A DNA stretch of 64,000 nucleotides from Harmothoe impar. Lineage: Eukaryota > Annelida > Polychaeta > Phyllodocida > Polynoidae. The translations under genes were made by a program, and so were the position numbers. The stretch spans positions 65,242,816 through 65,306,815 of the forward strand of contig OX381707.1 of NCBI GenBank assembly GCA_947462335.1, given 5' to 3'. Numbering within the stretch: position 1 is the stretch's first letter; every line of letters begins with the position of its first letter. Positions 21,377 to 33,240 of this stretch are shown here, in pieces. The notes beneath the pieces are model-generated. The model was not told the DNA's origin. It was given only the letters and a program-made list of their open reading frames with translations, and ran no database searches.

Positions 21377-22899
21377 ATGGGGAGATCTATCCGCCATATT
21401 AGTTTTTGCTTATAGAGATTGGGTTGGGAAGTCCGCGAGGAAGCCATGTTTCAATAGGCAAGGGATGGCAAGGGAGTCATGTGTGCAGTCTGTACATGGC
21501 TTCAAACCTGAAGACCTCACCGCTTTATTCACCCATAAACATACAATGTGAAAGAGAAGGAAAGAAATGAGAGAGAGGGGGAGAGGTAAGGGATAATGAG
21601 ACAGAGGAGGAGATATTAAAAAAAGGTGTTGGGAGAGAAGGAAAGAGAGGAGTATATCGTACCGAAATATCTCTGCTTTTTAAAGAAAGAAGCAGAAAAT
21701 AACTCTGTAATTACGACCCCTTTGGATATAAAGAAAGAGGAAGAAAGGCTGAGGGCAGCTATCTAAATAACCCCTCAGTGCCTAACCAATAAACACAGGG
21801 TCCATGCACAGGTAAATTTGTAAATGGGCCCCCTAGCCCCACCCAAACATTAGACAGACAAATACATTATTGACTCAGTCCTGACAGCACCTTATGAGAT
21901 GCCAACCATTGACAGATGACTCTGAAAGGCCTGAGGACAGGTGGTATACAACTTGAACATCATATTTTATTTGACTTCTTTCAACTGAGTAATATAATCT
22001 GGCTCATACCTATGAGAGATACTATAGACCGTGACCATGGAAATCGATTTAATTATAGTGTTTCTTTTTCAGCTACCATGAGGCCAATTCTTCACCTTTG
22101 TGCGAACAAGGACAAGGCCTCAGTGAGGTCTAAAGAATGGAGGTTTAGCTATTAAATGTTTTCTCTTTATATGTGAAGACTTGACAGACAGTGGGTAGAG
22201 TACACTCAATTAAGCATATAAAATGCTGTCAGTGACATTTCCCTATATCATGGTTCAGTTCACAAGGGTGAATAAGAATTTTATCGATTAAGTGCACGCG
22301 GCTTTTATTGAGTATCAACGTTGCTAATCATTCACCAAAAATGAAATTTATAACTTAAATGATATTTCTTTCATCATTATTTGTTAAAGCATATATATAA
22401 TATTATATCCCCCCAACCAAATTATCTTCTTCTAAACGAATCTAATTGGAAACCAAGACCTACCATCTATAATAGAACCTCTACACACCTGATTTCTGTA
22501 TAAGCCCTATACCTATGGCTCCCCCGGTGCTGACAAGAACTCCTGAGGCCACCCCAGTAACCCTCCTCCACGCACCCTAGCGGCCCAGCGGGCAACCAGG
22601 CGATTACAAGGCCCGACGGCAGGCGAACCGCTAATTTAAATCAATTTATCCCATTGAAAACTAAATCTTAATATATTTAGCGGCGGGGGAGATGAAGGGT
22701 GTACTTGGGGTGAGGGCAGTGGCCTGTGTTTAGAAGTCGGCGTTTGTTGGCCAATGAAGAATGGTCCACAGGGGGAGACACATCTCAGGGGGTGATGGAG
22801 TGAGGGGTGGGAAGGAGGAGACGGGGGGGGGGGGGGGGGGGCTCTGTGGGGGTTTTCAAGGTGTGCAGTCACCCATGTTGGTCTACGTCGTTGCCGACC
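21377..22899. other. intron stretch, purine-rich and AT-rich parts
   Basis: A loose purine-rich region (21540-21760) is followed by AT-rich sequence. A G19 run lies at 22823-22841. ORFs are short and without domains. Confidence 0.45.
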
Positions 22900-23040
22900 C
22901 CCTATTTGACGTTACCAGGGTGACATGGATACGTCACGACGCACTGTTTATGTGACGTCGTCCAGCCACGCCCCCTTTTAAAGATGGCGGACAGGAGGAG
23001 AGGCGAGAGGGCAACCAGGGTCGAGGCGATAACCCAACGA
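22900..23040. promoter_or_regulatory. CRE, GC-box and YY1 cluster
   Basis: Within about 90 bp: ACGTCA (22931-22936), GTGACGTC (22952-22959), the KLF/Sp-type CCACGCCCCC (22966-22975) and a YY1-type AAGATGGCGGAC (22981-22992). The order and spacing resemble a TATA-less promoter. No coding exon follows that I can name. Confidence 0.38.
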
Positions 23041-24171
23041 CTTTGTCCAATTTAGGCGGAATTTAGGTAACCTAAAACCCGCCTTATTTCTCGTATTGGA
23101 TGATTGACTCAGAGTAAATGAGTTAGCAGGGTCCGCTGATATTCATAATTATATGAGATTGTCATGGATATTTGTACATATTTGCAATTAGTAGTAAGAA
23201 CAATAATAAATTAAATGGATCTGTAATGATCTAAAGTAATGTGGTATATGCCACACCATCTGCAGTACATGTTTGGCCACTGTTGGTGAATGTATTTGGT
23301 AGACAACCTGGGTGGCGATCTATTGGAAGCTACAGTAGATGGGGAATGGGGTGGGGGTGGTTGTCGCTGTCACACTGACCAAGCACCTGACCACCCCTCT
23401 GACCACCCCCTAGACTCAATCAGGGTAAATGAAGGGCCTGGCCGCAGCCCCCAGCATATTGCACGTTACTGGTCTGCCCACAGTAAATGAAAGTGTCACT
23501 CCCTGTGGTCATTATCCTCGATACACCTGCATCCCCCTCCCCTTCCTACCTGTACAATCCTGCCTCTGACCACTCCCTCAATGATCACTGATTAGGGAGT
23601 GCATGTCATTAGGGTACTGGAGGGGGTAGGTGAGGGAGGCAATGCTGGGGGTGGTGGTGGGGTAATGAGCTTGACGTTTGGCAGAGGGTCTAAGTATACG
23701 GATCTAGACTAGATCTACATTTACTTAATGTACAGTAACAATATATAACAGTGTTTACTTGCAGCTAAGTATAACCAGGTAAGTACATCCGACCGATGGG
23801 TTTGCTTTAATTTATTTAATTATTCACAATTACAGCAAAGCATTGGCCAGAGCTGGCTCTAACGTGGATGTGAGCGTAGATTCTTGATACATTGGTATAG
23901 CGTATACACCCAGTGGCATACCACATTTGGACAATCTGTAAAAAGAAGCACAACATCCACACCAACCTCCAATTTAATCAATGGCATTTCATCGATGCCC
24001 CACAGTTCACAGCTGCATTTAGCCCTTTAACATCTTATAAATCCCATCACACCCATGGACGTCTTGATTTAACCACTAATATCATACCGGGTCCCTACAT
24101 TCCTGTCCTTTGATCCTGTAAGTAACCCTGGTAGGTGGGCGGGTGAGGGGGATGCTGCACACAGACATATG
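23041..24171. other. intron stretch, nothing recognised
   Basis: Mixed sequence with CCACC/GGTGG-rich short runs near 23380-23650. No supported gene, hairpin or bounded repeat. Confidence 0.5.
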
Positions 24172-24397
24172 TTAACCCTTTAAGGACTGCATAATGCCTC
24201 ACCGCTAATGCCCAACATGGCCTATGCTAACATGGTGAGGCACCAACATAGAGCTAGTGAATGAACTGCCAGCGCTGCATTGGTGCATCATGCGGACCCT
24301 ATGGGAATGTATCAACTCTGTAATTAAAAGTCAGCAAGCATCTTGACGGCACAATGACATAGTGCATTAAAGCACTGTGCTGTCCTTAAATGGTTAG
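24172..24397. repeat. TTAA-flanked piggyBac-like MITE, copy 2
   Basis: 226 bp. The left end TTAACCCTTTAAGGACTGCA mirrors the right end TGTCCTTAAATGGTTAG; the right flank TTAG is one base from TTAA. The interior contains the family words GTGCATTA and GCATCATG and matching sub-terminal repeats. Confidence 0.8.
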
Positions 24398-27300
24398 CCC
24401 AGTCCTCCTGCACCAGCCACCAGTCAGCAGGCCCCCTGATTACAGGCTAGCACGTCCTAGGGGCGGGCATGGCCATTCTGGTTGGATGGACACTGTCAGA
24501 GGTCCCTGGGCTGAGGGATCGACTCCCTAAACGACCAGGACTCTACAGCTGGGCTGGTGACAGAAGGGTGGCCTTTTAGTGGGGCCGGAGGGGAGGCAAA
24601 TGTATATATGTGTACAACTCTCCACCCCACAATGTGTTCAACTTGTCTTTGTATGCCTTTCTGGAGGGTGCATGGATATGGGTATATAGAGAAAAGGGGA
24701 GGGAGGAGTAATAATCCTTAGTGACTAGTTTTAGCCCAATACATTATTTTGTGGAAAGTAATCTGGTTATGGTTTATGATCAAAAATATTATTTAGATAT
24801 TAAGCTCTGTTTATTCATTCAACATGCAAAAGTAAAACTAAATATTTCGGACAATTATGCAAATATACATATTCATAACTTGCGATGTAAACGCATGCAT
24901 TTATACGTCACTTACATGTACGCCCCTAAATCATTGGCATGGTGCTAAGTACTAGGTATTCAGTGATCATGTGGTGATTGATAGCTTTGCCTCTTTGCTA
25001 GCAGTAGTGCTCCCATTAATTGCTATTGATCCGGCCATGGACTGATAGGTAGCCATGTTAGGCCTGGCTCAGATCACTATTAAAGTAGGATATTTGTTAA
25101 CCTGCACCTTTGATGTTGTAGTGTTAATACATCACCAATATTAGGCGTATCCATAACACCGGAGGCTGTGTGGTTGATAGTAATGGCTGAGGAGGTGCAC
25201 ATGTTTCAGTGGGTGGTATTAGTACTTCTGTTAGTGTTGCTACTTTGTAACATTGTCAGTAGGGGTCGCCATTACTCTCCATGGTAAATGAGGATGAGTA
25301 GAAAAACCTCCCCTGGACCACCCCTGAGCCAAGGCCTGAGAAGAAGAGGCTGCAAAATGCATAAAAACATCTACAAAGCCACTTTTCCTGCTGACATGTA
25401 TGCTAAACATCTCTCCACGCTGCTCTAAGCGTCTCCTCATCTGTTCTACGTCGTATTTTGAGAACTACTTGTGAAAATATCAGGAATTTGAGAGTTTATT
25501 CTAACTTGTATGTCGAGGCACATAATTGTACCCTCTTCACCATTGAACATGCCGGTTTATGTGGATAGAAATAATGCAGGAGATGTGAAATAATTATGTT
25601 ACCCAGAACCTACCATTAGTGGATCTTATAGCTTAAGGCACATTTCAAATATTCATGATGATATCAATAATATTATTACACAATTTATGAAGCAATTGCA
25701 GACACCTTTGAGGCTGTTCTGTAGTACAACTACATGTATGTGTATCTCGGATCACCTTAAGTACTTTCCCCTCATGCAGCCAGGGGGTGGCCAGCCTGAC
25801 CAAACCTCATAAACACAGCACCTGGAGTGATCCCCCAGGTTTACAGGCGTTTTATCAAAGCCCTTACAAGCAGTGACAAGGGTTTCTTGTGAGGCTGCAT
25901 GCATGTTCTCTTTGTGTGGCATCCCCGCGTGTGGCATTCATCTTATGGATTTAACTCCACCAGCACACAGAATAAATCTTGCTCAAAAGCTCATTGAGAT
26001 ATGTAATTGAAATAACGTTAGACCACCCACCCTACCTCCCCTACCACCACCACCACCACCTCCAGCACCCTGTGCCTTACCTGTGAGTGTGAGTCTGTGC
26101 CCCTCCTGTGTGTGAACCTTAAGGACACCTGTATCAGGGACCTGTATAAACACGTACACACCAACACACAAACAATTACCAGCCACTTGCTACATACCCA
26201 GCCGTCAGTCCCAACCTATTAATGCCACTTGAAGGACTCCAAAAGGTCAACCCGCTCAAGGGTGAGAGGTCCCCTTTAATGGTGCTTAAACATCCAATTC
26301 AGCCACTACAGGCTTAAAGGGTGCTAAGTGGATGGCTGTCCTTGTGTACTATAGTGAAGGATCCACTCAAGTGTTGTGGACACATTTGTAAACACCCTTA
26401 GCATCCAGGGACTGTTAGCTACTGTTGGTGATGCACAGGTAACTGATGAGAGTTATTCCTCCAGTTTGACCACAACTGTTACATGTGTATTGATATCCAT
26501 GAGTGTGCTGATCTTCATAGAAAGTTCTCACCCTTTTTATTTGTAATTTATTGTGTGGCAATAAGTAACAGTTTTCCAAGTGTCCTCTGGGTGCATAAAA
26601 AAAACTGTTTGATTTCTACTTCTTATAGGTACTCTTGTACATTTCTGTTTCTATATTTCATATCCATTTGCTGTCACCTCCTTTTAGGAGAACACTGAAG
26701 AAGCAACTTAAACTTGCTCTGTAATTGTTTAGTGTGGGGCCCCTGCCGACCACCCTTATCACTGGGTAATTACAGGGCACCTGATCCCATTTTGACTTTA
26801 GATGTCAAAAGCCAACAAAAGGCACTCCCCTAGTGAATTAACCCTCTCCAGAACACACCAGCATACTTTTCCTAAAACCTAGACCATCCACACCCACCTG
26901 GGCGCCCGCTACCTTTGAACATCCCCAGGTTCATTCCAATCGGTAATGTGTCAGGCCCCCATCACCTATTAAACACCAGTGATGACTTGATACTCCCAAA
27001 TCGACCCCCTCCCTCCTACCTCCCCATTTAAAAGCATTTGATAATAATCAGGAATAAAGTACAGACTTGTGTTGCTTAAATTATGTGGCCTGGAGGAGGA
27101 GGGGGCGGGAGATGCGGCACAGGAGGATGTGTATGGCGGCCCCTTTGATGTGAGTAGAATGTATCACCTGAGATGTTGATTTCATACAGGTGAGATGGGG
27201 GGGGGGTTATACTGGTTATACCTGTACTGTCTGTGTACCTGTGGTCATTTATACCTGAAGTGAAAGAGACAAAACCGTAGTCTTTCTTTCTATAAGATAA

Positions 27301-28085
27301 AAAACCTTTGGTGGATCCTCTTGGGTTATAGGTCGTATAGGTGCCATCAGTGCAAACTGGCCACATGCATTGTGGGCTCCATCTAACTCTAACAATATAT
27401 CATATCAACGATTTGCAGAAAGAGAGTACACAGTATTCATTTGAATAATGGGAGATCCGGATTCAGCTGAAGTAGTACAATTCATATGTTAATTTTCGGG
27501 GGTCAAACGTACACTCTAGTAGTACCTTTCATGGCAGCAATTTAAGTGCCAAGTTCATGATACAGGTATTGAAGATCTTCTCCTCTCTTCTAATTTTCAG
27601 TTAAATTCAATCTTTCATATAGACTCCCTCTTTAGACCCACCACATTCTTATGTTTGTCACATACATGTATATAGCACACACTCCTTCAGAGATAAAATA
27701 CATTTAAATCAATTATTAATTCCCAAAGAAGAGATAACATCTCAGGTAAATCGTTTTTCTAGCTTTTCTTTTCTTTCTTAGCATACTGTTCAGTGTCTTC
27801 CCTTACGTTTGAAGGTAAAAGGTATCACTTTACTGATTAAATTCCATGTCTTTGATAAGGTGTGAAAATGCTATAAATTGAAACTCTTTATAGCTGTGTC
27901 CGGCGTCCTAGTATAACCTTGTCTGTTCGTCTACTTTTATACCTGAACATCAATCATTTTAAGTATCCCGTAAACTCCACAAAGTAGGATCCCTCCTGGT
28001 TTGGATCAGCCTTGGATCTGGGTGTGGAGTTGAACCAGACTCAAGTATACAGTCACACCAAAGGCATATAGGATGGCAGGGGCAT
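24398..28085. other. intron stretch with few features
   Basis: Long unique-looking region with TACATGTA at about 24913, 25732 and 27663, short CACC tandem runs near 26045, and purine- or pyrimidine-rich patches. No ORF has a recognisable domain, and no paired repeat ends were found by eye. Confidence 0.45.
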
Positions 28086-28312
28086 TAAGGTGGAGAGGAA
28101 GAGGGAATGGGGAGATGGGATGGCAGGAGAGAGGAAGAGGGGAGAGGCAGGGTGGAGAGGTAGGGGGGATGGGGAGAGTGGGAGAGGAAGTGGGAGAGGA
28201 AGGGGCAGAGGAAAGGGGGAAAGGGGGGGGGAAAGAAAGGGTGAGGAAAGATATAGAGGGGGAGAAACAGACAGAGCGACAGACAGCGGGACAGAGGGAC
28301 AGAGACCCAAAT
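28086..28312 (+). repeat. polypurine tract (GGA/GAAA-rich)
   Basis: More than 200 bp almost wholly of A and G on the plus strand (GGGAGAGG, GGAAGTGGGAGAGG and similar), ending in ACAGACAGAGCGACAGACAG. Mirror-symmetric polypurine runs can form triplex DNA. The overlapping ORFs on both strands are low-complexity artefacts. Confidence 0.8.
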
Positions 28313-30093
28313 AGCTGCAAGATATATGACCAGATACATAGCTTCATATCTGCATACAACACGGGGAGATACCATGGCAACCGCATGTAAATATACAGTC
28401 AGACAGAAGTGAACAACTTCAAAAGAATAGACAGGTAAATACAAGTCCACACAGTAGCCACAGGGCAGGTACACGTCCCCATAGATAGGTAGGTAGAGGT
28501 AGGCACAGGTAGGTGGTATGCATTCACAAGGTGTTAAGTCTTTCATCTGATACATGGTCGGCGGTCTGCACAGGTGTGAAAGATCCGCCTGGATCAAAAG
28601 ATCAAAGAGGCCGTGCTTAAGACCGCCTCTGCCGGGGCCAGCAGGCCCCACGCCCCGGCGCCGTGTAGGGTGTGATGCCCCCCCCCCCCCCCCCCCACCC
28701 CCTAGGTGCGATCTGTGTGGGGGTGTCTACATGTCTTGGCCGTTTTACTAATATTTATAACATCACATTTACACATAGCAGGACATGACTTTGAAGACAC
28801 TCACCGACAGAACCTCTACTGCGGTTTGAGCAGGGGTACCTTGATAGTGACCAGGCTTTACAGGTACAGGAGGATATAAGCAGTTACTGTGCAGGGTGGT
28901 AGTGGGGGATGGGGGGGGGGAGGTCTACTGTACATAATTTGAGGGTGTTTATTTATTTAATTTATCTAAAATCTCCTATTCAAGTTTGGAAACTGCTATT
29001 TGTTACAGCCTTATAATTCCTGATCCCATTAAGAATATAGTTTATCAACATTGGTGCACATCTATTCTTGATTTTCTCAAAGATAAATAGATGTATGAGG
29101 ATAGACCTCTGGCTGGTTACCCATGTACGGTTTACTATCAGCCTCAACACAGACACTGTACATCCTGTTTATATTAGCCAATTGTTAAGTATGTCTTTTA
29201 CGTATTTGGAATTATTTTCTTTTAACAATTTAGTTGAGGAAATACATCAATTTTCAGGATTTACATTGGTATAAAAAGGAGTTCTCCCAACCTGCCCGTC
29301 CATTCCTTGTTTACTCGTGTCTACTAATGCCTAATGTATGGTCTCTCTATCTGCATGGGTACCTCTTAATAAAGATTTATGAAATTGCTTGTCTCGAAGC
29401 ACAACACGGTACATCTATATCATCGCCTCAGACAGTGATATTTCCACCATGTTGGGCATAAACATCACTATAAAGTTACTAACAACTCAGTGTATGATAT
29501 CGCTTGCTGTACATACTAGTACCCTCGGACAAGGAATCAAAAATCAAATAGGAATTAATTCACAACAAATTAGACCTACATAAATGTGGAATAGAATTTA
29601 CCTGGTAATAACGGCCAGATGAGATAACATTATTATCATCACACTATGTTAAGAAATATGCTAGCTGACCTGAGGGTAGAGAATCCCAATGTTATCTTCT
29701 TATTAGCTTTGAAAACCACATATAATAATGTAATGGCAAACATACATAAGTAATTAAAATGCTAATAACAGCAATTACCCCTATGTGAAGCAGTGTTATC
29801 CAGCAGTGTAAACCATACATATGTTAACAACATGGAGGGTGGGGAGGGGGGAGGGTAGAGGGACGATAAGTGCTTCACACTTGCTGATGTACAGCTCCTT
29901 GTTACTGTGGAAAAATAGCTGATGCTTTCAGCACATGGTGTCTGTAATCTGCACCAAAGGCCTCCCTGGCACTGGCTGTTCGCCATTATGTCTCATCTGG
30001 AGCTAAGGTTGGGGAGACGACAGGTAATCGTGTAATTTCAAGGCTATACCAGCAAATACCACACATATCATATACTTACACAGAGGCAAATAT
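28313..30093. other. intron stretch with TCF-like and homopolymer signals
   Basis: GGATCAAAAGATCAAAGAGG (~28591) holds two adjacent TCF/LEF-like sites, 30 bp after AGGTGTGAA (T-box-like). A C19 run lies at 28678-28696 and a G10 run at about 28911. Otherwise AT-rich and featureless. Confidence 0.4.
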
Positions 30094-30393
30094 GAGAGTC
30101 ACCCAATGTCGCCAATACTACTCTCATACAAGGGTCAGGCACTGCTGGACTATAATAGATGGGTCAAGGGCCATACTAGTGAGGGTCAGGCTAGGCTGGA
30201 CATTCAATAACAGGCTGGACCTTGGCAAAATTGCTTGAAAGTCTGGCCATGCTGGATCCTCATGCCAGAGTCTGACAATGCTGGACTCTTGCAGGCTGAT
30301 AGAGACTCTCCCAAGAGTCCAGCATTGCCAGACTATGGCATGAGGATCCAGCATGGCCAGACTTTCAAGCAATTTTGCCATTGGCGACAAGTG
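30094..30393. repeat. foldback element, copy A
   Basis: Arms at 30223-30290 and 30313-30380 (68 bp each, few mismatches) surround a 22-base loop. The words CTTGAAAGTCTGGCCATGC and TGGATCCTCATG mark the arms. Outside the arms, CCAATGTCGCCAA on the left and TTGGCGACA on the right are inverted. The left flank shares about 120 bp with copy B (GGTCAGGCACTGCTGGAC and onward), but the matching part of the right arm is missing, so copy A carries a deletion. No coding capacity. Confidence 0.85.
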
Positions 30394-30497
30394 ACAAACC
30401 TACCCCTTTAAATCGACAAGGGACAAGATCCATTTCTTAGGATCGACAAGGGACATTGGCATTTCTTAGGATCGACAAGTGACACAGCTACCCCCCG
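30385..30497. repeat. short tandem repeat, 4 units of 29-30 bp
   Basis: CGACAAGTGACA or CGACAAGGGACA occurs at 30385, 30414, 30444 and 30473, spaced 29, 30 and 29 bp, with TTTCTTAGGAT between the later units. The first unit overlaps the end of foldback copy A, so the array seems to have grown from the element's terminus. Confidence 0.8.
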
Positions 30498-30936
30498 TCT
30501 AGGGCCCTATTAATGAAGGGTCCTTAGCAGGAATCATGTGATTCTAATAGTTTCACATGTATTTATACTGTATGGCATTTGCTAAGAATGGTTTAGCCAC
30601 TTTGCTACAAACACTCCCACTCCCTGTCCTGTCAAATATGCTAAAACACAGTGAATTAACTTTTGTTTATGATTTCATACAATAGAGTAATGCTACATTA
30701 ACTGTCAACTCTTTTGTTCAGTCTAAAAATGATAAAGCAATATCTTCCCTGCAAGTCTGTTTGCCGATTGTGTTTAGAGACCAAACACTTTCCCAGTGTA
30801 GCATTTACCATTTGTGTTTAAACAACTTTTCCCAATGCAGTTTTTCCAATTGATTGACCAGCATATTTTCGTTCCACAAAATGATACTGCCCTGGACATG
30901 GTCTAGAATGTGATGGTCTGACATCCTAACTACCTC

Positions 30937-31055
30937 ACGTCACATAATGACGTCATTAGTCGGCAACTCTACGTCACGTCTGACCACTGGACGTGTTTCG
31001 TCACGCGCTGCGATCACGTACGCACTGCCCACGTCAGAACGCGTTAGTTGACGTG
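30937..31055. promoter_or_regulatory. CRE (ACGTCA) cluster
   Basis: ACGTCA or TGACGTCA cores at 30937, 30948 (perfect palindrome), 30971 and 31031, plus TCACG/ACGTG half-sites between them, all in a CpG-rich 120-bp patch. A bZIP (CREB/ATF) target is the natural reading. A CTCF-like CCAGCAGGGGGG sits 120 bp further on (31176). Confidence 0.45.
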
Positions 31056-31079
31056 CCCAAATGCATCACGGGAGCCCAT

Positions 31080-32042
31080 CAAAGACGTAAGTAGTAGGAG
31101 GGAGTATGACAAGAAGGCGTAACAGCCTGGTGATCTACTGGCGGCTGTGCCATCTGCCACCCCCTTTCCCAAAGGCCAGCAGGGGGGTCATGGTCAGTGA
31201 AAATGGCAAGGTCAGATTCTCCAAGGTCGTTGATAATGGAAAGTAGAAGTCACATAGGTCACGACTAAAATTAAGATAAGAAGGTCAAAGGGTAATAGGG
31301 CCTATATATTTGACAGGAAGGTCAGATATGTAGTCTACCAGTAAATATGTTTATCAATCTAAGATTAAAATACAGCTCTAGACATGGAATGACACACGTT
31401 TGAGTTCATATAAGATAAACTGCTTTTACATCAAGCTAAAATAAAGATGTGAGGGTACCTACATGCTACAGCGGTATGATTTCTAGTGATCCAAATAAAA
31501 ATACTGCTCTGTCGAGAGTTCTACCCTCAGCACTAACCCACAGTGACATCCTTTCCATCACCTGGAGGAAACTGATATCGTCTAGTATCATAGCCCCCCT
31601 GTCCACACACCTGCCACCCCCTGCCCCTAATTGGCTCCTACAGCCTCTGTGTAAGTAGCCTGACAGGGCTGCCCAGGACACCCATAAATACTAGTCATAC
31701 TTTAGCACGAAAACGTCATGTCATAACCAGCGTCTGTCCATAAATCCAAAAGTCGTCTGCTCGTTTGATGCTGATGCCCGGCGGTGGGGCTTGGCAGCTG
31801 CCATTCACGCTGGCCACCAGCGTCAGGTCTGATTTGGTGCGAGTCGGTTTGGAAGGATGGTTTTAGCAGACACCCCACCATGGAGGCTGAGTCGGAGGCA
31901 CCAAGGTGGGGAGAAGTGTCAAAGCATGATACCACTGTCCAGACTGGCTCCAGTCTACAGAGCAGGCCGTTAGACCTAAATCCTCCTACATACATATGAC
32001 CTAAATCCTCCTACATGCTCCTGAACAACACAGAGGCAAATA
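31080..32042. other. intron stretch between the two foldbacks
   Basis: Non-coding. CCTAAATCCTCCTACAT is directly repeated at about 31976 and 31999, just before foldback copy B. No gene. Confidence 0.45.
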
Positions 32043-32388
32043 TCAGCGTCACCCAATGTCGCCTAAACCACTCTCAGACAAGGGTCAGGCACTGCTGGAC
32101 TATAATAGATGGGCCAAGGGCCATTCTAGTGAGGGTCAGGCTAGGCTGGACATTCAATAACAGGCTGGACTTTGGCAAACTTGCTTGAAAGTCTGGCCAT
32201 GCTGGATCCTCATGGCATGGTCTGAATGCTGAGAGTCTCTTTCAGCCTGCAAGAGTCCAGCATTGTCAGACTGTGGCATGAGGACCCAGCATGGCCAGAC
32301 TTTCAAGCAAGTTTGCCAAAGTCCAGCCTGTTATTGAATGTCCAGCCTAGCCTGACCCTCACTAGAATGGCCCTTGACCCATCTATTA
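32043..32388. repeat. foldback element, copy B
   Basis: Long inverted repeat of about 130 bp per arm (32104-32235 and 32249-32388). The outer ends AATAGATGGGCCAAGGGCC and CTTGACCCATCTATT pair, as do TCAGGCTAGGCTGGACATTC and its complement. The loop region is rearranged relative to copy A. It begins with CGTCACCCAATGTCGCC, shared with copy A at 30096. This is the more complete member of the family. Confidence 0.87.
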
Positions 32389-32607
32389 GAGCCCGTTTAT
32401 CTCTTCATTTATTCATAGAGCGGTCGTCCACTCCTAATGGACGAGGTGTGCGTTCCGAGGGTAACTAGCGGAAGGAATAGGACTCTCCCCCATTTGATGC
32501 TTGCCGTTTTACCGCCAGTCCGACTCCCTATCATGATAATATGGAATAATGGATGATAACGTGTTTAAGCTTAGCCCTGGTATTAAAGCCACAACCCCGG
32601 AGCCCCA

Positions 32608-32760
32608 ATCCATGGCAGAAGCCGCACACAGGATTTGATTTCAACTGCTTTAGTACTGCACTACGCAGTATTTATACAATCTCGTATAAGCCGCACCGTG
32701 CATTGGGAGAACCCTATAAGCCGCACCGGGGTTCTGAGTCTCGTACAAGCCGAGGCTTTT
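32608..32760. repeat. short repeat cluster built on AAGCCGCAC
   Basis: AAGCCGCAC occurs at about 32611, 32688 and 32718, with AAGCCGAGG at about 32747. The last three units are spaced about 30 bp and are preceded by CGTATA, CCTATA or CGTACA. It may be part of an unrecognised mobile element. Confidence 0.6.
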
Positions 32761-33094
32761 ACGCGAGAATTCACCGTCTAGTATACCGAACAGAACCAGC
32801 ACCAAGTCCAACTGACATCCCCTCCCCTCACCTCACACACATCCACTCCCGGCATCCACTCGCCAATCCTTACATCCAGCTCGGAATGTCATCACCCGTA
32901 ACGCGGACCGGTCGGCATCAAACGCGGCCCGCCTCCCGTCCCTGCCAGTCTCTGCCTGGAGCCGCCTGACACCCGCCACAACCTGCAATTTGCACCACCA
33001 AGCCTTCCATTTCGGCCTGCGACCGTGGCGCCATCAGATGGCTGGACTCAGAACCATGATGGATGGCCGGAGCCCGCTTACGTCCCCGATCAAA

Positions 33095-33240
33095 GGCGAT
33101 CCGCCCGTCGCGGCTGCACGCGCTAACGCGCCACGCATGCGCGCGTTTGCGAGCTGCCAGCTGATTGGCTGATAACCGCAATAAAATATAGCGCTGTTCC
33201 GGTTCCGGCGCAAGGGCGTGCGGGGGACGCGCAGGCGGAG
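33095..33240 (+). promoter_or_regulatory. CpG-rich promoter-like module with NRF1, CCAAT and TATA-like strings
   Basis: An NRF1-like CGCATGCGCGC (33134-33144), an inverted CCAAT box ATTGG (33164-33168), an AT string ATAAAATATA (33181-33190) and a double ETS half-site TTCCGGTTCCGG (33197-33208) follow each other in promoter order on the plus strand. GATCAAAGG (~33090) lies just upstream. A G18 run follows. No start codon leading into a recognisable protein was found. Confidence 0.38.

Noticed and set aside
28085..28651. 188-codon ORF on the minus strand
   Set aside because: Translation of the polypurine tract (Leu/Pro/Ser repeats).
30385..30497. Possible CRISPR-like array
   Set aside because: Four 29-30 bp units with nearly identical spacers, in animal DNA and attached to a foldback end; a simple tandem repeat.
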